Assembly: GCA_021521415.1 (NCBI GenBank)
Contig: JAIQDT010002830.1
Span: 186,001-250,000 of the forward strand
Source of the DNA: Bidens hawaiensis
Lineage: Eukaryota > Streptophyta > Magnoliopsida > Asterales > Asteraceae
DNA length: 64,000 nucleotides
Reading direction: 5' to 3'
Of this stretch, positions 10,817-21,408 are shown one piece after another (within the stretch, counting starts at the first letter, position 1; every line of letters starts with the position of its first letter). Under the pieces are notes generated by a model that saw only the letters and a list, made by a program, of their open reading frames with translations, did no database searches and was not told the origin of the DNA. The position numbers and the translations under genes were made by a program.

Positions 10817-13098
10817 TCATATCATTTCACAACATCGAAAATGTATTCATAACAAGTCATAACAAAATATAACAATATATAGCAAATCAAATATTGTTCA
10901 TTTTTGCTAATATCCTAAGGTGATTGTGAAATTTTCTTCAAGCATTCATAATCAACCAAGATGTAAACCTGTAATATTTTATAAAATAAAGTTTGTCAAC
11001 ACAAAGGTTGGTGTGCAATTTATAAGTTTGAGCATATAGATATAGTTAGAAAGATCCACAAAACTAGGATACGAAACAATAAATAAAAGCAATAATTTGG
11101 ATAAAATCGCTAATAGAATTACGTTAGCGACACCTAACTATAAGAGGATGCCAAATAGTCTAGGAATTAATAGTTATCATTAATTGCAATACGTTAACGA
11201 CACCTTGCTACAAGGGGATGCCAAGTAGTCTAGGATTTATAGACTTCCAGCAACCAAAAGCGATAAACACGTAAGCATATAATCATAGTGCACCAAATCG
11301 AGCAAGTATTTAAGTAAAGTATACAATAACGTTTGTGGATTAAGATTAAAGTATAAAACATTTAGTTGAATAAGTATGAAATGTCACCCCCAAAATAAAA
11401 TATAGAAAACGGGGTATGAAAGTACTCACGTTCAAATAATAAACTTGAAAGTTGAAAATTTGGATAATTGCCGGAACAACGGGTTTAACGTATGAAGCCT
11501 AAATAAAAGAAAGTCTTGGATTTAGAATGGTTTTCTTGAAGATCTTTAAATAAAATAATTGTTGCGAAAAGTAAACAATTTAAAGTTTAAGGATTGAAAT
11601 GTACTATTTAAGAATTTATAATAATAACATTTTAAAAATGTAAGTTTGCCCGAAACCGGGTGAAAGTATCTAACCTTATTATTTACTTAACCTATGTTAA
11701 GTAATAAGGTGGGTAAAATGCAAGAATGCAAGTTACGTTGGGACAAAGATACTAAAACGGGTCTTTAACGAGTGTTCGGGTTGTTGGTTCGGGTCTTGAT
11801 AATTGGTCAAACCCAAAGTCAACTTTCCAAAATAATGAATGTTATGAGATAACTCAATAAAACTTTATAAGACTTACCCAAGTATGTAGATCTATTGTTT
11901 TAGAACTAACAACGTACGTTAAGCGAGTGTTTGGTTTTGTCGATCCAAACTTTGTTATGAGATCAAGTTGGATCTAACATTTCCAAGTACTTAAGAAAAT
12001 AATTAAAATCAGTTTGTAAACTATTTTTTAAAGAAATATACAAGTCTAGATAGCTAAAAACACACTTGTGTGTCTTAAGCGAGTAAAAATCGGATCGGTT
12101 CGGTTTCCATCTCACAACAAGTTCATAGATGGATTCCACATACCCATATATCATAGATCTTGTATAATAATGTACAAATGAAAATATTTAAGTTTTACAA
12201 CTAAAAAGTCAACAACAAGTCTTTTTAACAAAAGTTCGGTTTGGTTCGGTTTTCATCTCACAGTAAGTTCATAGATGATCTCCACATACCCAAGACTTGT
12301 ACATGTGACTAACAAACTAAAATGAGCAGAGGTTAAGCATGGTTAGTAAGCAATAATAAAGTTAGTTAAGTATATATATATCAAGAACACGAAGTTCTCC
12401 ATGAAGCCTTGCCTTACGAGGTCCGAAACCTCACCGACCGGAGCCGGAGAAGTAATTACCAAAGGTAACAAGGGGTATTATATATATATATATATATATA
12501 TATGTTGTGACACCATAAACAAGTATTATTTAGGTTAGATAAACAAGTTAGAATGAAAGATTAAACTCAGTTTGTCTTTTAGAAGTCAAACCTTCAAGAA
12601 ACTAATAAACAACCTTTGAATCTTTGATGTTTTGAGAGTGAAATGAGAGATGTAGCAGGGTATTATGGATGAGAATAGTGGTGTATATATAGGGGAAGGA
12701 GTTGGGCCAAATATGAGTGTTTATATCAAGAGTTTGCATGAGAAAAGGGTAAAAAACGAACACAAAACAACAAAAATACGAAGCTGCTGCACTGAGCAGG
12801 TCGCGATACGCGACGAGGGTCACATCCCCCATCGCGTAGCGCGATGGGGTGAAGTTCAGATATTATCAATTTTAAAAAATGGCAATTTTGGTCCCTGCAG
12901 TTCGTTTTAAGTGATTTTTACGTGTTTTAAAGACCAAAATGAATGTTTTCAAGACCCAACAAATGTGAAACAATATTGTAACATAAAAACAATCATTTTG
13001 ATTATTTCCAAAGTGTCGGTTTACAAAAGGGGTCGGTTTACATAACAAAATTTTACAAAACGAATACAAATTAAGACCCGAAATTGACGAATGTCACA
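10817..13098 (-). repeat. Older chromovirus-like LTR relic
   Basis: Ends GACGAATGTCACA at 13098, like the Tekay LTR end GACGAGTGTCACA. Near 10975-11035 it has the same 'AAAATAAAG...GTCAACACAAAGGTTGGTG' type block that follows the TATA box in the Tekay LTRs. It is therefore a diverged relative in the same minus orientation. Its left end is cut by element 1. A candidate minus-strand TATA box is at 12684-12691. The rest is AT-rich with no coding potential I trust; a (TA)n run lies at 12478-12502. Confidence 0.6.
12801..12849. promoter_or_regulatory. Two GC-rich dyads upstream of the relic LTR's TATA box
   Basis: TCGCG-ATA-CGCGA at 12801-12813 and CCCCATCGCG-TAG-CGCGATGGGG at 12827-12849, both perfect inverted repeats with 3-nt centres, in otherwise AT-rich DNA. 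They lie 110-165 bp upstream (minus strand) of the TATA box. They may be factor-binding sites or methylation-prone CpG islands. Confidence 0.5.
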
Positions 13099-13431
13099 AA
13101 TAAGTTAGAATCTAAATCGATAATTGATGAGTTAATTTGATGAGAGAAAAGTTCTATCAAAGGTTTAATATGTTTTTAACAAATTAAAATTTGATGTTGA
13201 ATGCTTGAAATATGTTTAATGGTTTATGTATATAATATCATGAGTATTAAATTGTGTTATATTATTTAAATCACTTGAGGTATTGATATTATAATAACGT
13301 GATAAGATGAATAGGTGAAAACCAATTTCAATAATAGAGTGTAATTTGTTTTGGTTGGCTCGTGATAACCGAGCCTTGATGAATGAAGAATTTTTATCCG
13401 ATCAGGAGAATAAAAATGTTTTGAGTGTATG
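13099..13431. other. AT-rich spacer, nothing recognised
   Basis: No ORF, primer site or repeat recognised. It lacks a purine tract after the LTR end at 13098, so it may be flanking DNA of the older LTR rather than element interior. Confidence 0.4.
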
Positions 13432-14690
13432 TGATGTGGTGAAAACAGTCAATTAAATATTAACTAAATTAAACAAGTAATAAAAACTAGACTTAAGACT
13501 CAACTACACAAAACACCGGCAAGTGAACTGGTCAATTGTACTAAAGCTAAGTAAGTCCGGAATATCAAACCCACAGGACTCTATAAATCACGTTAATTAA
13601 CTAATTAGACTCAACTTACGACACGACTATTTATTATTAATGTCTTAAGGGGGTTTTTAAACTAATATTAAACTAGGAAATTAAATAAACAAGTAAAACG
13701 AGAAAATAAGCAATCAAACACAAGATCAAAACCAATCAGAGAAGAAATCTACCTAGGTAAGAATCCCATGTATCAACAATCATCAAGCAATGGACAAATA
13801 AAATGATATGGAAACCGATTTCTAAAAATATTCATCTAACAAACTCTAAGGACCCTTGACTGAATCAAACGAAATCCCAAAGAACAATTATTAGATTATT
13901 AAGCGATCAGTATTATTGATTTCCAAAAAGTCATCAATTAGGGTTAATTAATAGTATCTAAAGAAAGCAATCTTACGAAACACTAAACCCTAGATAACTT
14001 GATAAACTTAACATGACATCATGAACATGGATCAACACAATAAGCAAGAATATTGTCACTATCTATCCTAGAATGCAATTGACCAAGACACATGAACAAC
14101 TCCTCACCTTACAGCTATTGGAATTTAGCAAAACATTCAAAATCCTAACCAACTATCATCAAGCTTCTATGATTTAATAGGCCTATTCAACCATAATAAT
14201 CAAAACACCAAGTAATGATAAAAAATGAACCCTAATGTCTAAAGAACACAATCAATAGAAAACAAGATCCATGTGAAGCAATAGTTAACAATCAATCAAG
14301 ATAATAAACACTCATATGCATCATGAAAACAAAATCAAGTCTTTTACTATTATTAAAACAAAACCATAATCAAAACATCATCCAAAGCAAGAATAAAGTC
14401 GAAAACATGTTCATCAAACCTAGGTAGGCCAGTCTAGCCTAGAATCATTATTAAAAACAATCCTAAACAAGTATTAAAAACAAAGAGGAAAGACATCAAA
14501 AATAATGAACAAGGAACGAAAGTTAGAGCGATAAAAGCCTTTGCGATTGATCCTTGAACACCCGGATGAAAGAACTCTTGATCCTCCTTAGTTCCTAGCT
14601 TCAAATCACCTTCAAATCCTTGGAAAACCTCTTGAAATTGGCTGCACTTGTTGTTTGCTTTTTATTTATTATTTAATCACGTTAGATCCC
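13432..14690 (-). repeat. Diverged Athila-like LTR relic
   Basis: Begins TGATG, like the termini of the intact Athila LTR. At 13515-13585 it has a block (GGCAAGTGAACTGG ... GTAAGTCCGG ... CCACAGGAC) that parallels the reverse complement of the Athila U5 near 37290-37350. A region near 14580-14640 resembles the reverse complement of the Athila R region, followed on the right by a minus-strand TATA-like ATAAATAAA. No coding region is attached. The right end is not clear. Confidence 0.45.
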
Positions 14691-16046
14691 TTTCTTGAAC
14701 TCCAAGTAATGTTTAGAACCTTCTAAACCTTCTTTTTCTTGACTTACAAATCACCATCTACATGAAAACAAATTGAAACGCTAAGTGGAACAATCATGTA
14801 ATCATTAACGAGCAAAACGTACTTAAACTTTGCATGAAAAAATAGAAAGAATTAAGTAAAACATGCAAGACACCAAAAGAGTTAAAACACGATAAATATG
14901 TTAAACTTGACTCAAAACCTTAAATAATAAAAGATAAACGAAACTCGAACTAAAACGAACTCAAAACATTAAATAGACATAACTTTACAAGGAAATCGAG
15001 ATGTATAAATAGATGTATATCAGTATGAATAGTTCGAATCAATAGATCTTGATTCCAAAATGATTTAATAAGTATCTAATTGAGTAACTGAATAATATAA
15101 TAATAGAATAATTAAAATAATTAAACCAAATCATAAATCTTTTCGTATAAAATCAAATAAACAAACAAATAAACAAATAATGAATGTTCTTTGACGTGTT
15201 GGGTTTCCCATGAGCTTTCCATGGCATTTTGTTTCCCCAACTTATTAGCATACCAAAACCAAAACAAACATGTGTGTTGACCTCCCATGAGCATTACATG
15301 GCAATTTGAATGGGCCAACTTAATTAACGAATCAACGATTTAATTGAGTTTGTCGGCCCATGAGCGTTACATGGCGATTTGACCGACCAAACTAAATAGT
15401 GTATAAACGGACTCAAAGCACAATTAGTTGAAACATATGGTGTATCACACGGAGGATAATGTTCCAACAAAATATCTCAAATATAACAAATTCTGCAAAT
15501 GTACAGTTGGCGTGTCCATGGCGTCCCATGGGTTTACACCCGACTAGGCATTTTAAAAACAATAAAACACAATAAATGGTGTAACCGTTTAGCCGATTAC
15601 GTTAAACGATTAAAGTGTCGGTCGCATGACAACTTCCACTATGGCGGGTACTCTTTCCACACTCCCTAACTTCAAATGAAAAAGAGCAAAAACAAAGCTA
15701 TGAAATTCGCAAGGAAATTTCCGACAATTAAAGGCAATCTAATAAAATTCAATAGGAATATTTTAAGATTGAGGCATAGCCTCAAAGTTATAAAAATATT
15801 TTGAGAATGAGACTTAATCTCGGAGTAATAAAACAAATTGAGAGTGAAGCATAACTTCGGAGTTGTGTGTGTGTGCATGACAATAAAATAAACAATTAGC
15901 TAAGCAGTTAAATAAGTATTTAATCTAGCAAGTAAATACATAAGCTGTAAACAATCAAATAGAAGACATCAAGTAAACAAATAAGCACGTATGGGGTTCC
16001 TAAGCATGTTACTAAGACACCACTAACGACCTATCTTAAACCTTCG
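14691..16046. other. AT-rich non-coding stretch, possible old element leader
   Basis: No supported gene. The part next to the primer-like site at 16047 would be the 5' leader of the old minus-strand element, but no gag frame survives. It contains a three-copy imperfect tandem repeat at 15200-15385. Confidence 0.4.
15200..15385. repeat. Three-copy imperfect tandem repeat, about 75 bp
   Basis: The core CCCATGAGC(n)3-4ACATGGC(n)ATTTG begins at 15207, 15284 and 15357 (spacing 77 and 73 bp). Sequence between cores diverges but keeps a GGGCCAAC/CGACCAAAC-like part. Confidence 0.6.
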
Positions 16047-16058
16047 ACTCTGATATCA
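16047..16058 (-). promoter_or_regulatory. Degenerate tRNA-Met primer site
   Basis: Minus strand TGATATCAGAGT, two mismatches from TGGTATCAGAGC, three bases from the LTR start at 16062. It marks the LTR to its right as a 5' LTR of a minus-strand element. Confidence 0.6.
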
Positions 16059-16061
16059 ATA

Positions 16062-18473
16062 TGTCATACCCCCTACGACGGAAATGCCGGGGCATGAGCT
16101 GATTGACCACAGCTCTCAAAGTACTATCATGTAAGATTAATAAATGACAATATCTATTTAATATAATTAAGTGAAACAATTACAGTTAAGTACACCAAGT
16201 ATAAATAAACTACAACAATAATTAATTAAGTTTGTATCCTAAAAGGCATCTTCATGTGATCTTCATCTTGCTAAACAACCAAGCTGATAACCTCAAATGC
16301 GTATAAAATATAATTTTTGTCAACAACACATGTTGAGTGAGTAAACACCAGTTTAAGACAAAATAGTAATAATATATAATAAATAAAGAAATATGCAAAA
16401 CTGTTCCTGTGAGATAAAAAGTTAAACCATAGCACATACACAAACAATCGACCATAAAGAAATGGCTAAACCGTTGCCATGCGAATGGGCATTGGTTACA
16501 AAAAATGAGGTGTCGGTGAAACCATTGTCAATGCATCGGACGCCGGACACTACGACAGTCGTATGATCATACTAGACTGAGAATATGTTGGACCTCTCTG
16601 AATGCGGTTCAAATAAGGCATGCAAGCAAATAGCAAGTTAGGCAAAAACTGATACACACCATGATTAAACAGTTGATATTTTGAATACTAGATAATACAT
16701 AAATATGATACGATACGCATATGTCCCCAAAAGATTTAAAATAAGTAAAAAGGGGAGTGATTACTCACCTGATCAGATGAACGAAATAAAGATGAGGATA
16801 GGAGAAAGATAAATCATTTGGGATATACCGTCAAGGATTTCTAGTTAGATAAGGATAATTAGATTAATTATAAAGATATAACATAATTTAATAAATTAAG
16901 ATTTTGATGTGATTTGCGTTATATTGCGATTTAAATGTTTATTAATTGATCGACAGATTTCCATAATTTTTATTATTGTAAAGATTAATATTATTGTTTC
17001 ACATTTATTTATTAAAGTCATCATTTTAATATTTATATAATTACTCTTGTTTACTTTATATGAAAAGTATATAATTAATTTATAAACTAATAGTTTAGAT
17101 AACTATATTTGATGTAAAATCTACTTATGATTATCCGAATAAATAAAATACTAAAGTAGATAATCATAATAACAATGCGTAATTATTTAGTTATAATCAA
17201 CAATAATATATAAATAATTATTTTGTTTAAATCTTTTAAGAAAAATCTATTTAATAAGTTTAGTATATATAATATATATATATATTAATATATAAAATAA
17301 ATATAAGTAAGTTTATAAAGACGTTCAATGACAAGAAAACACTAGTAACGGTGTAGGGGTCAAATAAAATAACGATGATTACTCTTAATAAAATAACGAT
17401 GATTTTACTATTAATAAAATATGTGCATACGGAAACGAAAGCTTTTAGCGAGATTTGACAAAACATATACTCCAAGATTTCGGTTTAGTAAAATAAAGTT
17501 TATTGAATAATTAGTATTAATTTAACATTTTTTAAAATTAATTAGGATTACAAAACTAATAAAGAAGATAAAAATTCTTAAAAACCAGGAGGCCGGGTTC
17601 GAACCCACGACCACCAGCTCGTAATAACCACACCAAACCACCTGTTCTATCAAGGCAGTTGAGCAATATACGAAAATTATTTTTTATATACAGAAACATA
17701 CATAAACCCCCCAAATCGCAAACCCTAGTTTCTGCAATTGATTCATATGTTGTTCGATTGTCAACCTAGAGTTAGGGTTAACGATATATAACTAAAAACG
17801 ATATTGCAACATACTTTAATTACCTCAGTTGGAGCCGTAACGAGGATGAACGGCGAGGTGAACAATAAACGGCCAACTCGCTCAGGTTTAGCATATTGCA
17901 GCGGACCTTCACTCAATTAAACTTAGGGGTTATGTTCGCCGTGATGAGAAGATGCTACAGGCTAGATTAATTGGACTTTTGTTATCTCCAAATGGTATTT
18001 TACAATATTAACAGTGGAGGTTTGTTTATTAATATTAAGCAAATCATATTGATCGTTTTTCCTTAATTATACCCGTCGGTGATCTCGTTTAAGCTTTAGG
18101 AATGATTTGGTGAATCAAATTTTGTTAATAGACGAAGATTAAGGAACAAGTTAGCAAACGGGTTGAGGGATTTTATCTTAAACGGGTTTAGATCTGAATT
18201 GGTATTATAATAAGAGATTTAAACAATTTTGCAAATTAGTCCCTAGGGTTTCTAAGATGGAAAAATATTAGGGTAAAACTAAAGTCTAGGGTATAAATTG
18301 AATATATATATATATATATATATCAAAATTATATTCGAAAATTAATTAAATATAATAACGATAATAACAAAAGTAATATTAGCTCGATAGAAGCGACGTG
18401 TCGTTGATTAAAATTTACCTGAAAAATGAAAACGAGTCGGGTAATATTTAAATGAAAAACCTGAGTTGTTACA
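16062..18473 (-). repeat. Old gypsy LTR with a primer site on one side and a 3'-end hairpin on the other
   Basis: Starts TGTCATACCC, ends GAGTTGTTACA; 2412 bp, TG...CA. On the left is a degenerate primer site (5'-LTR context); on the right is the chromovirus 3'-end signal, a hairpin and CCCC-rich purine-tract complement (3'-LTR context). One LTR flanked by both suggests a tandem element with a shared LTR. Its last 36 bp recur exactly at 52635-52670. It contains a (TA)n run at 18301-18323 and a tRNA-like block near 17590. Confidence 0.7.
17585..17670 (-). repeat. tRNA-like B-box block, possible SINE remnant
   Basis: GGGTTCGAACCC at 17595-17606 is a perfect palindrome and matches the pol III B box. 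On the minus strand an A-box-like GAACAGGTGGTTTGG lies upstream. It has no cloverleaf I can fold with confidence. Confidence 0.3.
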
Positions 18474-18967
18474 GTATCCCCTACTTTAGGGAATTTCGTC
18501 CCGAAATTAGAGAAAAATAAATAAAACATAATATAATTAAAATAATTAAATTTTAAAGAATAACCTTTAAAATACATTTAAAATTTTTATCGTAATCATG
18601 GAACTTTGAGTAGTCGAAACAACGCTCCAAATGAAAATACGATAAGGGCACTTATATATAGGACGTACCAGCGGCGTATCCACCATGTCCTTATAATATC
18701 TACATTTGCAATGCTACTCCAACACTACTTTTGGTTCTATATTGTGACACAAAATTGTACGTTTTTTGATCTCAATGCGAGGATTTTGATAATTATGTTC
18801 CGGACCTTAGTTATTTAGATCGTCGGATGGTCCACATAACAGTTCCATCATGTGGGTTACAAAACATTTGAAAGATATGATTTTTAAATAAAACAAGAAT
18901 CTTAATACGTTTTGATTATAAATAGAAGATAGTCATTATATAGTATTGTTAAACATGAATTGGAATT
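18474..18967. other. Remnant interior of the old minus-strand element plus unassigned DNA
   Basis: Immediately right of the LTR is the minus-strand purine tract (GGGGATAC) and a perfect hairpin at 18492-18508 (7-bp arms, loop GGA on the minus strand). From about 18600 the sequence is unassigned, without coding potential, up to the start of the host chromovirus fragment. The chromovirus 5' LTR and most of its gag are missing, so a deletion junction lies within this stretch. Confidence 0.45.
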
Positions 18968-20088
18968 TTGAGTTGGTTTAAAATTGGAGCTGGAGGAAGT
19001 GGAAGGAAAGATGTTGATCAAGCAAGGCCAAGGATTAGAGCCTACATGTTAACCCAAGAACAAGCTAGACAGATCACTGATGTTGTCACAGGTACGTTTC
19101 TAGTGAATGGTATTTCTGCTTCCGTATTGTTAGATTTGGGTGCGAATAGAAGTTTTGTAGCTACGACATTTAGTAAATTAGCTAAAATGAAATGTTGCCG
19201 AGTGTCCGAAACCTTTATAGTAGAAACCGCTAGTGAAACTTCGTTTAAAATAACAAAAATGGTTAAGGACTGTAAGGTAGAGCTAGAGGGACATGAGTTC
19301 CATGTTACTTTGTATGTTATGACCTTAGGAGGGTTTGATGTTGTTTTGGGAATGGATTGGTTGTCCGATTATGAAGCTCAGATAGTGTGTAAGAGTAGGA
19401 TAATAAAGCTAAAGTCCTTGGATGGTAGTGTGGTGACGGTTTATGGTGATAAGGAAAGTTCTGGGCTTAATGTCATTTCGATGATAAAAGCCGAGGGTTT
19501 GTTAAGGCGAGAGTGCGGTGCCTACCTGGCGTATGTTGTCAACGCTACGGCCAAGACAAAAGAAATGAAATATGTTCCTATTGTGCGCGACTACCAGAAG
19601 TATTCCCTGAGGATCTTCCAGGGTTGCCACCGGAGCGAGAGATAGAATTTCAGATATATTTAATACTAGGAGCCCAGCCCGTCGCGAAAGCGCCTTCTCA
19701 TCTAGCGCCATCCGAGATGAAAGAATTGATGTCCCAACTGCAAGAATTCCTCGACAAGGGTTTTATTAGACCAAGTGTCTCCCCGTGGGGCGCACTAGTG
19801 TTATTCGTAAAGAAGAAGGATGGAAGTATGAGAATGTTCATAGACTATTGTGAGTTGAACAAGCTTACGGTAAAGAATAGATATCCTTTGCCAAGGATTG
19901 ATGACCTGTTTGACCAACTTCAAGGTTCGAGTTGGTTCTCACGAATAGATCTCAGATCAGGCTATTATAAGCTAAAAGTGAAAGAGACAGACATCCCTAA
20001 GACAGCCTTTCGGACGCGGTATGGACACTACGAGTTCCTCGTGATGTCATTCGGTCTAACAAATGCTCATGCAACATTTATGGATCTG
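18968..20088 (+). pseudogene. Host chromovirus: gag end, protease and start of reverse transcriptase
   Basis: First surviving block of a plus-strand chromovirus different from the Tekay copies. The frame 18968-19645 holds the Gag/protease linker (QARPRIRAYMLTQEQAR) and protease; the catalytic Asp-Thr-Gly has become LDLGANRSF, so the enzyme is probably dead. FDVVLGMDWLSDYEA is the later protease motif. A frameshift near 19590 moves to the frame that reads [16 protein letters not shown] and the reverse transcriptase start ([58 protein letters not shown]). The reading stops abruptly at 20088 where a truncated Tekay LTR begins; the RT catalytic YxDD region is not present in any block. The gene continues at 34534. 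Confidence 0.85.
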
Positions 20089-20508
20089 ATTTAACACTAT
20101 CTGGTAAACGCTAAACACAAAACGCTGAACGCAAACCGCTGAACGCAAAACACTGAACGCAGAACGCTGAACGCAAAACGCTAAACGCTTTATTTTATAT
20201 AAACTTGTGAACTCACCAACCTCGTGTTGACACTTTTAGTATGTTATTCTCAGGTAGCTGAGGCGGGCGCGCGGTATAGGATCACGCATGGTTTTTGAAC
20301 ATTCTGATATGCAAACATGTTTTTAACTATTATTACTAGGGTTTTTAAGTCGTCCTGCGTGACGCAACTTTTGTCTTTTGGTTTTTACGCTTCCGCACTT
20401 AATTTCATTTAAACGTTTTTATGGTTTGATTAAAACTAATGATTCCGATCCTGTTAGTTCACACCCTCTAACGGTAAAACTCCGTTAGTGGATTTTGAGG
20501 GTGTGACA
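20089..20508 (+). repeat. Truncated first LTR of the Tekay tandem
   Basis: Matches 28264-28696, the last about 430 bp of the complete LTR, ending GAGGGTGTGACA. Only the promoter-proximal end survives, including the heptamer array and TATA box, so it could still act as a promoter. Confidence 0.9.
20105..20203 (+). promoter_or_regulatory. Heptamer array and TATA box, first tandem LTR
   Basis: About ten AACGCNN heptamers (AACGCTG, AACGCAA, AACGCAG, AACGCTA) run from 20105 to 20189 with a few substitutions and one-base slips, then TATATAAA at 20196-20203. The distance from array to TATA is only 6-7 bp. Confidence 0.65.
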
Positions 20509-20511
20509 GAT

Positions 20512-20523
20512 TGGTATCAGAGC
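20512..20523 (+). promoter_or_regulatory. Primer binding site, initiator tRNA-Met, first tandem unit
   Basis: TGGTATCAGAGC, three bases after the LTR end at 20508. Confidence 0.92.
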
Positions 20524-20684
20524 CATTGGTTATAGCGAACTAGAAGCTGCATGCATACTAGACTATAACCGCGATGACCCATTAGTTATAATGATACGCA
20601 CTGCATATGTTTGTGTAGTCTTTGTTTTTCTTATCTCCTTACCTCATTCACTCATACGCGCGCATACACGGCTTACCTGTAGAG

Positions 20685-21384
20685 ATGTCGACGCTACCAT
20701 CATCATCATCCGATCAGATGACTCATGCTCATGGGAAGGAGCCGCAGCTACCTACCTTATCGCCACCCCGTGTAGTCCCGGAACTCGAAGCTCCCGCACC
20801 GAAGAGGTATCGCTTATCCGGAGGCATGTACGAAAACGAAGTTAGCTGGGATTGGTACCCTAATATGATCAGGCGTATGGTCTATCGTGAACAAGTTCCC
20901 CCATTACCTCACCTGAACCATCCTGCTTACCCCAACACCCTACCACCCATAACCGAACCTGTGGAGCGAGTTCTCGCAGCTGTCGTTTCTTGTTTGGAGC
21001 GTGATGTGGGTTGCATGCGCTATACGAGAGCGAACGTATCCGGACTGTTAAAAAGATGGAACCGAGACTAAGGAGGAAATTTCCCGCATGACAGCGGCCA
21101 TGAAGGAAATGCAAGAGGCTAGTGATCAACTGATGAAGATTATGAGAAAGATGCAAGCCGAGATGATAGACTTGCAAGAGCAACTCCAAGTGGCAAGGAC
21201 CCGAACCGAGATAGCTTTAGAGCATTGCGATGTTTTACAAATGCAAATTGCTCAGAACGCAGCCGAACCTGAGGCAGAGCCTGAAGAGGAACCCGAGGAA
21301 GATCCCGAGGAGGAACCTGAAGAGGAACCGGAGGAAATTTCCCGCCTATGGCGTGTTGCATATGAAAGAAAAATTCATGTTTAA
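20685..21384 (+). pseudogene. Extra ORF upstream of gag, frameshifted, first tandem unit
   Basis: Homologue of the intact ORF at 7205-7939. It starts at MSTLPSSSS and keeps its frame to about 21055, where one extra A in GTTAAAAAGATGG shifts it and a stop follows at 21069. The second half (21088-21384, MKEMQEASDQLMKIMRKMQ coiled coil and a short EEPEE tail) is in another frame. The acidic tail runs directly into gag-leader sequence (ISRLWRVAYERKIHV), showing a deletion of the ORF end and about 200 bp of leader compared with element 1. Function unknown. Confidence 0.7.
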
Positions 21385-21408
21385 CATTTTATGCTGTGAT
21401 TCTAGGAA

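Noticed and set aside
17595..17606. A functional tRNA gene
   Set aside because: Only the B-box half is convincing; no cloverleaf could be folded by eye.
20591..20845. 84-codon frame overlapping the extra Tekay ORF
   Set aside because: It is an out-of-register shadow of the MSTLP frame, which is the one kept open in element 1.
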